DNA of 64,000 bases, taken from contig NZ_CP177149.1 in the NCBI RefSeq assembly GCF_050389775.1, positions 81,015-145,014 of the forward strand, written 5' to 3'. Numbering within the stretch: position 1 is the first letter of the stretch; each line of letters opens with the position of its first letter. The translations under genes were made by a program, and so were the position numbers. The DNA comes from Marinibacterium sp050389775 (GTDB taxonomy: Bacteria > Pseudomonadota > Alphaproteobacteria > Rhodobacterales > Rhodobacteraceae). Below, piece after piece: positions 60,579 through 64,000 of this stretch. The notes beneath the pieces were generated by a model. The model was not told where the DNA came from and did not search any database. It saw only the letters and a list, made by a program, of their open reading frames with translations.

Positions 60579-61474
60579 CAGGCAGGTTAAAAAACGTCCG
60601 GACACCAGAACTGGAAATCGCATATGAGGAAGACGGGCATCTAGATGGTTGGCCCGTGGTTTTGTCGCACGGATTTCCCTACGATGCCCGCGCGTACGAT
60701 CAGGTTATCCCGTTCCTCACGGCAAAGAACGCCCGCGTCATCCGCCCCTATTTGCGGGGCTTCGGCCAGTCGCGTTTTCTGAAGGCCGAGACAATGCGTT
60801 CGGGCCAGCAAACCGCACTTGCCCGCGATATCGTTCATTTGATGGATGCGCTCGGGATCGAGAAGGCGGTCTTGGCCGGGTATGACTGGGGTGGGCTGGC
60901 GTCCTGCGTTGCCTCGCTGCTCTGGCCCGGTCGCGTCACCGGGCTTGTTTCGCTTGCCAGCTACGATGTGATCGATGTGTCGGCAGGCGGTCAGCCTTGC
61001 CCGCCGAGCCTTGAGAATGTCCTATGGTACCAACACTACTTTCAGACGGCGCGGGGGCGCGACGGCCTGCGACAGGATCGTCGAGGCCTGTGCCGTATCC
61101 TGTGGGATCAATGGTCCCCGGGATGGTCGTTTGACGACGACGTCTTCGAAAGAACCGCAGCCTCTTTCGACACGCCAGACTTCGTTGATGTCGTTATCCA
61201 CCACTACCGTTGGGCCTTCGGACTTTCCGAAGGAGATGCCAGCCTTTCCGAACTGGAAGATCGGATCGCAAGACGTCCAGCGATTTCCGTTCCGGCCGTG
61301 ACGCTGGACGGGACGCTCGACCCGTTGAAACCAGGCGGGACGTCGCAGCATGCCGCGATGTTCAACGGGCCGCGCGACCACCGATCCTTTGACGTTGGGC
61401 ATAATCTGCCGCAGGAGGCGCCGGAGGATTTTGCCGATGCGGTCCTGTCCGTTTTCCGTATGGCTGAAGGGTAG
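60575..61474 (+). CDS. Alpha/beta hydrolase with Asp nucleophile
   Basis: A 299-residue alpha/beta hydrolase. It has the oxyanion motif HGFPYDARAY, the nucleophile elbow GYDWGGL with Asp104, the acid in DGTLDPL and His in VGHNLPQ. Asp at the elbow places it with epoxide hydrolases and haloalkane dehalogenases instead of serine esterases. It is oddly placed in a sugar operon; it may act on a sugar-derived epoxide, lactone or halogenated analogue, or have an unknown role. It overlaps the AGE isomerase by 4 bp; the kinase follows 11 bp later. Confidence 0.85.
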   Translation: MTGRLKNVRTPELEIAYEEDGHLDGWPVVLSHGFPYDARAYDQVIPFLTAKNARVIRPYLRGFGQSRFLKAETMRSGQQTALARDIVHLMDALGIEKAVLAGYDWGGLASCVASLLWPGRVTGLVSLASYDVIDVSAGGQPCPPSLENVLWYQHYFQTARGRDGLRQDRRGLCRILWDQWSPGWSFDDDVFERTAASFDTPDFVDVVIHHYRWAFGLSEGDASLSELEDRIARRPAISVPAVTLDGTLDPLKPGGTSQHAAMFNGPRDHRSFDVGHNLPQEAPEDFADAVLSVFRMAEG

Positions 61475-61485
61475 GGGGAAGCCTT

Positions 61486-62148
61486 ATGAGCAGCTTGCCT
61501 TCAGGACGGGCACAGAAATCCGTTTCACTTGATGAACTCCTGGACGCAGCACACCAGTTGCTTGCCCAGCAGACCCGCCGGATCATGGCAATCGTCGGAC
61601 CGCCGGGCGCGGGCAAGTCGACTTTGGCAGAGAAGCTTCGATCCGAACTCGAACGGTCAAACCCCGGAGCGGTCGCGATACTGCCCATGGACGGGTTTCA
61701 CTATGACGATGCAATCCTGAAACAAAACGGGCGGCTGCCCTGGAAGGGGGCGCCGGACACGTTCGACGTTGGCGGCCTTTGCAGCGTGCTTTCACGGCTC
61801 GTCGATGGAGGCGAGGCGGAAGTCGCTGTGCCGGTATTTGACCGCGAGCTCGAAATCTCGCGTGGCAGTGCCCGGATCATCCAGGCGGATGTGCGTCTGA
61901 TCCTGTTGGAAGGCAATTACCTGCTACTCAACGAGGCTCCATGGAGCGCACTGGGAAAATTCTTTGGCGTGACCGTGATGATCGACGTTGCCGAGCGTGA
62001 GTTGGAACGGCGGTTGCGCGAACGGTGGTTAGAACTCCACTTACCTGCTCAGGAAGCAGCGTTCAAAATTCACGACAACGATCTGCCCAATGGCAATCGT
62101 GTTCGATGCAACAGCGCCAAGGCCGACTTTGTAATCGCCGATTGGTAG
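61486..62148 (+). CDS. P-loop sugar/nucleoside kinase (FrcK-like)
   Basis: A 220-residue P-loop kinase of the phosphoribulokinase/uridine kinase type. Walker A is VGPPGAGKST, PMDGFHYDDAIL is the substrate Asp region, and GAPDTFDVGGLCSVL and LLEGNYLLL follow. Proteins like this occur as the last gene of fructose-type ABC operons (frcBCAK) and may phosphorylate the imported sugar. The position at the end of this operon and the lack of another kinase in it support the same role. No terminator is clear. Confidence 0.83.
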   Translation: MSSLPSGRAQKSVSLDELLDAAHQLLAQQTRRIMAIVGPPGAGKSTLAEKLRSELERSNPGAVAILPMDGFHYDDAILKQNGRLPWKGAPDTFDVGGLCSVLSRLVDGGEAEVAVPVFDRELEISRGSARIIQADVRLILLEGNYLLLNEAPWSALGKFFGVTVMIDVAERELERRLRERWLELHLPAQEAAFKIHDNDLPNGNRVRCNSAKADFVIADW

Positions 62149-62282
62149 CACCCACCCACATCGTTGACAGGCGCGGCTAGGATTTTCCAGGCCGTGTAAG
62201 GGCGGCACCCTTGTGTCATCAGCCCTGATAACGCCGGAACCCGGAGGTTGCGGCAGGGGCTTGACGTTTCCGTATTTTACAT

Positions 62283-62301
62283 ATTACATGCAAAATGTAA
62301 T
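62283..62301. promoter_or_regulatory. Candidate GntR operator
   Basis: ATTACAT-GCAAA-ATGTAAT has perfect 7-bp arms and sits 17 bp upstream of the gntR-type start, just after a TTGACG (62261-62266) that could be a -35 element. The position is expected for autoregulation. Confidence 0.55.
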
Positions 62302-62317
62302 TTAGAGGAACTTGGGC

Positions 62318-62989
62318 ATGCAATCACTGGAAGGCCGAGGCCGCATCGTCGATGAAGTATACGAACACATCCGCGAGGCCATTTTGTCCGGGGAGCTGAA
62401 GCCGGAAACATCGCTTACCGTGCAGGAGTTGGCGGATCGGCTGAACGTGTCGCGCACCCCTGTCCGCGAAGCTGTCCGGCTGCTGGTCACCGAGGGGCTG
62501 GCCACCGAAGAGGCCCGCCGTGGCTGTTTCGTGGCGAAGGTTCATTTGCGTGACCTGTTGGACATTCACGACATGCGAGCTGTTCTGGAAGCTCTGGCAG
62601 TCGAACGTTCAAACGCCGCAACAAAGACGCACATTGCCGATCTTACCGCCCAGATTGACCGGCAAAAACAGGCTTTGGCAACGGAAAACTGGCGCGAATT
62701 CACCGCGGCTGACCGAAGTTTCCATGAGGTATTTCACGCGCTGGCAGGCAACGAACGGCTGACGAACACGTTGAAGCGGCTGCGCGGGCAGATGGAAATC
62801 GCCTTAGTCGAAGTCGCCCTTTCGACCGAACTGATGCAGCAATCAATCGCTGAGCACACCGCAATCGTCGACGCCGTCCGGCAGAGCGACCCTGACGCCG
62901 CATCGAACATGATGCGCGCGCATATCATGGCGACCCGAAAACGGGTTCATACGCGGCTTGAAGAACGCGCAGCGGAAACGAGGAACTAA
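62318..62989 (+). CDS. GntR-family (FCD) transcriptional regulator
   Basis: A 223-residue GntR/FadR-type regulator. The HTH is at about 15-70 (EVYEHIREAILSGELKPETSLTVQELADRLNVSRTPVREAVRLL) and an FCD effector domain follows (AADRSFHEVFHALAGNERL, EHTAIVDAV, MMRAHI), where Asp and His residues usually bind a metal. The ATG at 62318 is set by AGAGGA 9 nt upstream; a TTG 2 codons earlier is rejected. It probably controls the HAD and TAXI genes that follow. Confidence 0.9.
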   Translation: MQSLEGRGRIVDEVYEHIREAILSGELKPETSLTVQELADRLNVSRTPVREAVRLLVTEGLATEEARRGCFVAKVHLRDLLDIHDMRAVLEALAVERSNAATKTHIADLTAQIDRQKQALATENWREFTAADRSFHEVFHALAGNERLTNTLKRLRGQMEIALVEVALSTELMQQSIAEHTAIVDAVRQSDPDAASNMMRAHIMATRKRVHTRLEERAAETRN

Positions 62990-62990
62990 A

Positions 62991-63632
62991 ATGTCATCAC
63001 TAGCCAAACTGAATGACTCGGGGTCTTACGACGCGGTCATGTTCGATCTTTTGACCGCCCTGATCGATTCATGGTCGCTATGGGATTCGGTCGCGGGTTC
63101 CCCAGAACGCGGACGGGAATGGCGCGGCAGGTATCTTGAACTGACCTATGGCGCGGGCACCTACCGCCCATACGAGGAGATTGTCGCCGAAGCGGCCCGC
63201 GATGTCGGGCTGGAGGATGCCGTCGCACCGGAGCTGGCACAAAGATGGCAAGAGCTTGAACCCTGGGCGGAAGCCTCTGAGGTGCTCACGTCACTTGCGG
63301 GAAAAGCCCGGCTTGCCGTAGTAACCAATTGTTCGCGCACGCTTGGGCATCAGGCCGCGACACAAATGTTCGATAACTTTTCAGTCGTCATCACGGCAGA
63401 GGAAGCGGGGTGTTACAAACCCGCCCGCCGGCCTTATGCAATGACACTGGACGCCCTTGGCGTGCCTGCCGAGCGGACGCTTTTTGTTGCCGGGTCGCCC
63501 AGTGACGTGCCGGGTGCCTCGGCGCTCGGAATGCCAGTCTATTGGCATAATCGCATCGGTCTACCTGGCCGCGGCGATGCGGTGCCCAATTATCATGAGC
63601 GCAGCCTGCACCGCCTTGTCGACCTCGTCTGA
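62991..63632 (+). CDS. HAD-superfamily (haloacid dehalogenase type II-like) hydrolase
   Basis: A 213-residue HAD protein. The first motif is VMFDLLTALIDS with the nucleophilic Asp, then VVTNCSRTLG (motif II Thr/Ser region), YKPARRPYAMTLDALGV (motif III Lys) and FVAGSPSDVPGASALGMPVYWHNR (motif IV). It is nearest to the L-2-haloacid dehalogenase-like branch, many of which are phosphatases. ATG at 62991 lies 1 bp after the GntR stop and has GAGG upstream. The substrate is unknown, but the adjacent binding protein suggests a carboxylate. Confidence 0.87.
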   Translation: MSSLAKLNDSGSYDAVMFDLLTALIDSWSLWDSVAGSPERGREWRGRYLELTYGAGTYRPYEEIVAEAARDVGLEDAVAPELAQRWQELEPWAEASEVLTSLAGKARLAVVTNCSRTLGHQAATQMFDNFSVVITAEEAGCYKPARRPYAMTLDALGVPAERTLFVAGSPSDVPGASALGMPVYWHNRIGLPGRGDAVPNYHERSLHRLVDLV

Positions 63633-63676
63633 GGTCACCCCAAGGACTGCGCAAAGCCCAACAGAGGAAACAGAAC

Positions 63677-64000
63677 ATGCAAACCAAATTAATCGCGGCA
63701 CTCGCCGCGACTGCGTTCGGCTGTGCCGTCAATGCTCAGGACATTCCCGGATCGGCCAAGGTCGGAACCTCCTCTCAGGGAGGGACATACTTCGTCTATG
63801 GCTCGACCTGGGGCGGGATGGTGCAAAACGAAACGGGTGTGAGCATCGGGATTGAAGCCACCGGCGGGCCAACACAGAACATGGCCCTAGTCCACCTTGG
63901 TGACCTTGACTTTGGCATGACCACCATGGGCCCTGCGTTTGCCGGGATCTCTGGCGAAAACCCCGTCGCACCGGGCGTTGAGATGACCGACGTGCGCGCT
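63677..64000 (+). CDS. TAXI-family TRAP binding protein (truncated by window)
   Basis: The first 108 residues of a TAXI protein with signal peptide (MQTKLIAALAATAFGCAVNA) and GTSSQGGTYFVYGSTWGGMVQ, ATGGPTQNMALVHLGDLDFGMTTM. TAXI proteins feed TRAP permeases, often for amino acids or keto acids. AGAGGAAA precedes ATG at 63677. The gene runs past base 64000, so nothing can be said of its C-terminus or of the permease that should follow. Confidence 0.9.
   Translation, partial: MQTKLIAALAATAFGCAVNAQDIPGSAKVGTSSQGGTYFVYGSTWGGMVQNETGVSIGIEATGGPTQNMALVHLGDLDFGMTTMGPAFAGISGENPVAPGVEMTDVRA

Noticed and set aside
1..64000. CRISPR arrays, tRNA, rRNA and insertion sequences
   Set aside because: I looked for regularly spaced repeats, cloverleaf-like segments, ribosomal motifs and transposase or integrase signatures and found none that could be supported by eye.

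Overview
The window looks like part of an alphaproteobacterial (Rhodobacteraceae-type) plasmid or chromid. The evidence is high G+C, a RepABC replicon at the left end, a block of plasmid-backbone families (DUF736, DUF2493, a Toprim protein, a strawberry-notch helicase/methylase, small DUF proteins and a large ParB-like protein), and roseobacter-style cargo rich in ABC and TRAP transporters. I see no rRNA, tRNA, CRISPR array, transposase or integrase. Genus assignment is inference from gene content only.

Layout. 1-3.7 kb (minus strand): repA-repB-repC, with repC running off the left edge. It carries a convincing counter-transcribed RNA between repB and repC and two copies of a GCACGCGTGC-centred palindrome that are likely parS sites, one upstream of repA and one inside repB. 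3.7-17 kb (mostly minus): plasmid-maintenance block. A bipartite repeat sits in the leaders of the DUF736 and DUF2493 genes, and hairpins separate most of the small genes. 17.2-20.4 kb: AraC regulator, short-chain dehydrogenase and thiolase. 20.4-31.6 kb: two divergent LysR regulators and an eight-gene plus-strand operon (livF, livG, a degenerate AMP-binding protein, livH, livM, livK, a crotonase and a canonical acyl-CoA synthetase) closed by a strong terminator. 31.7-37 kb: aldehyde dehydrogenase, a complete TRAP transporter and a glutathione-transferase-like protein, ending at a bidirectional terminator. 37-42 kb (minus): a second TRAP transporter fused by 4-bp overlaps to a crotonase and a class III CoA-transferase, with a divergent LysR. 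43-45.6 kb: HIBCH-like hydrolase and GMC oxidoreductase. 45.6-52.4 kb: an Atu4866/NTF2-like pair with a LysR, then an Rrf2-controlled minus-strand set (thioredoxin-reductase-like flavoprotein, methyltransferase, MFS exporter, Old Yellow Enzyme). 52.4-62.1 kb: a LacI-controlled sugar operon (binding protein, ATPase, permease, transaldolase, DUF4432, AGE/YihS-type isomerase, alpha/beta hydrolase, small kinase). 62.3-64 kb: GntR regulator, HAD hydrolase and the start of a TAXI-type TRAP binding protein, cut by the right edge.

How the parts work together. The left 17 kb replicates, partitions and maintains the replicon. The rest is catabolic: one ABC and two TRAP systems import carboxylate-type substrates that would be activated to CoA esters (synthetase or CoA-transferase), hydrated (crotonases), oxidised and cleaved (dehydrogenases, thiolase). 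A separate CUT2-type ABC operon imports a sugar that would be anomerised, isomerised to a ketose, phosphorylated and passed through transaldolase chemistry. The sugar operon, the degenerate adenylate-forming protein and the maintenance block with repeated leaders and hairpins are the parts I find most worth following up.
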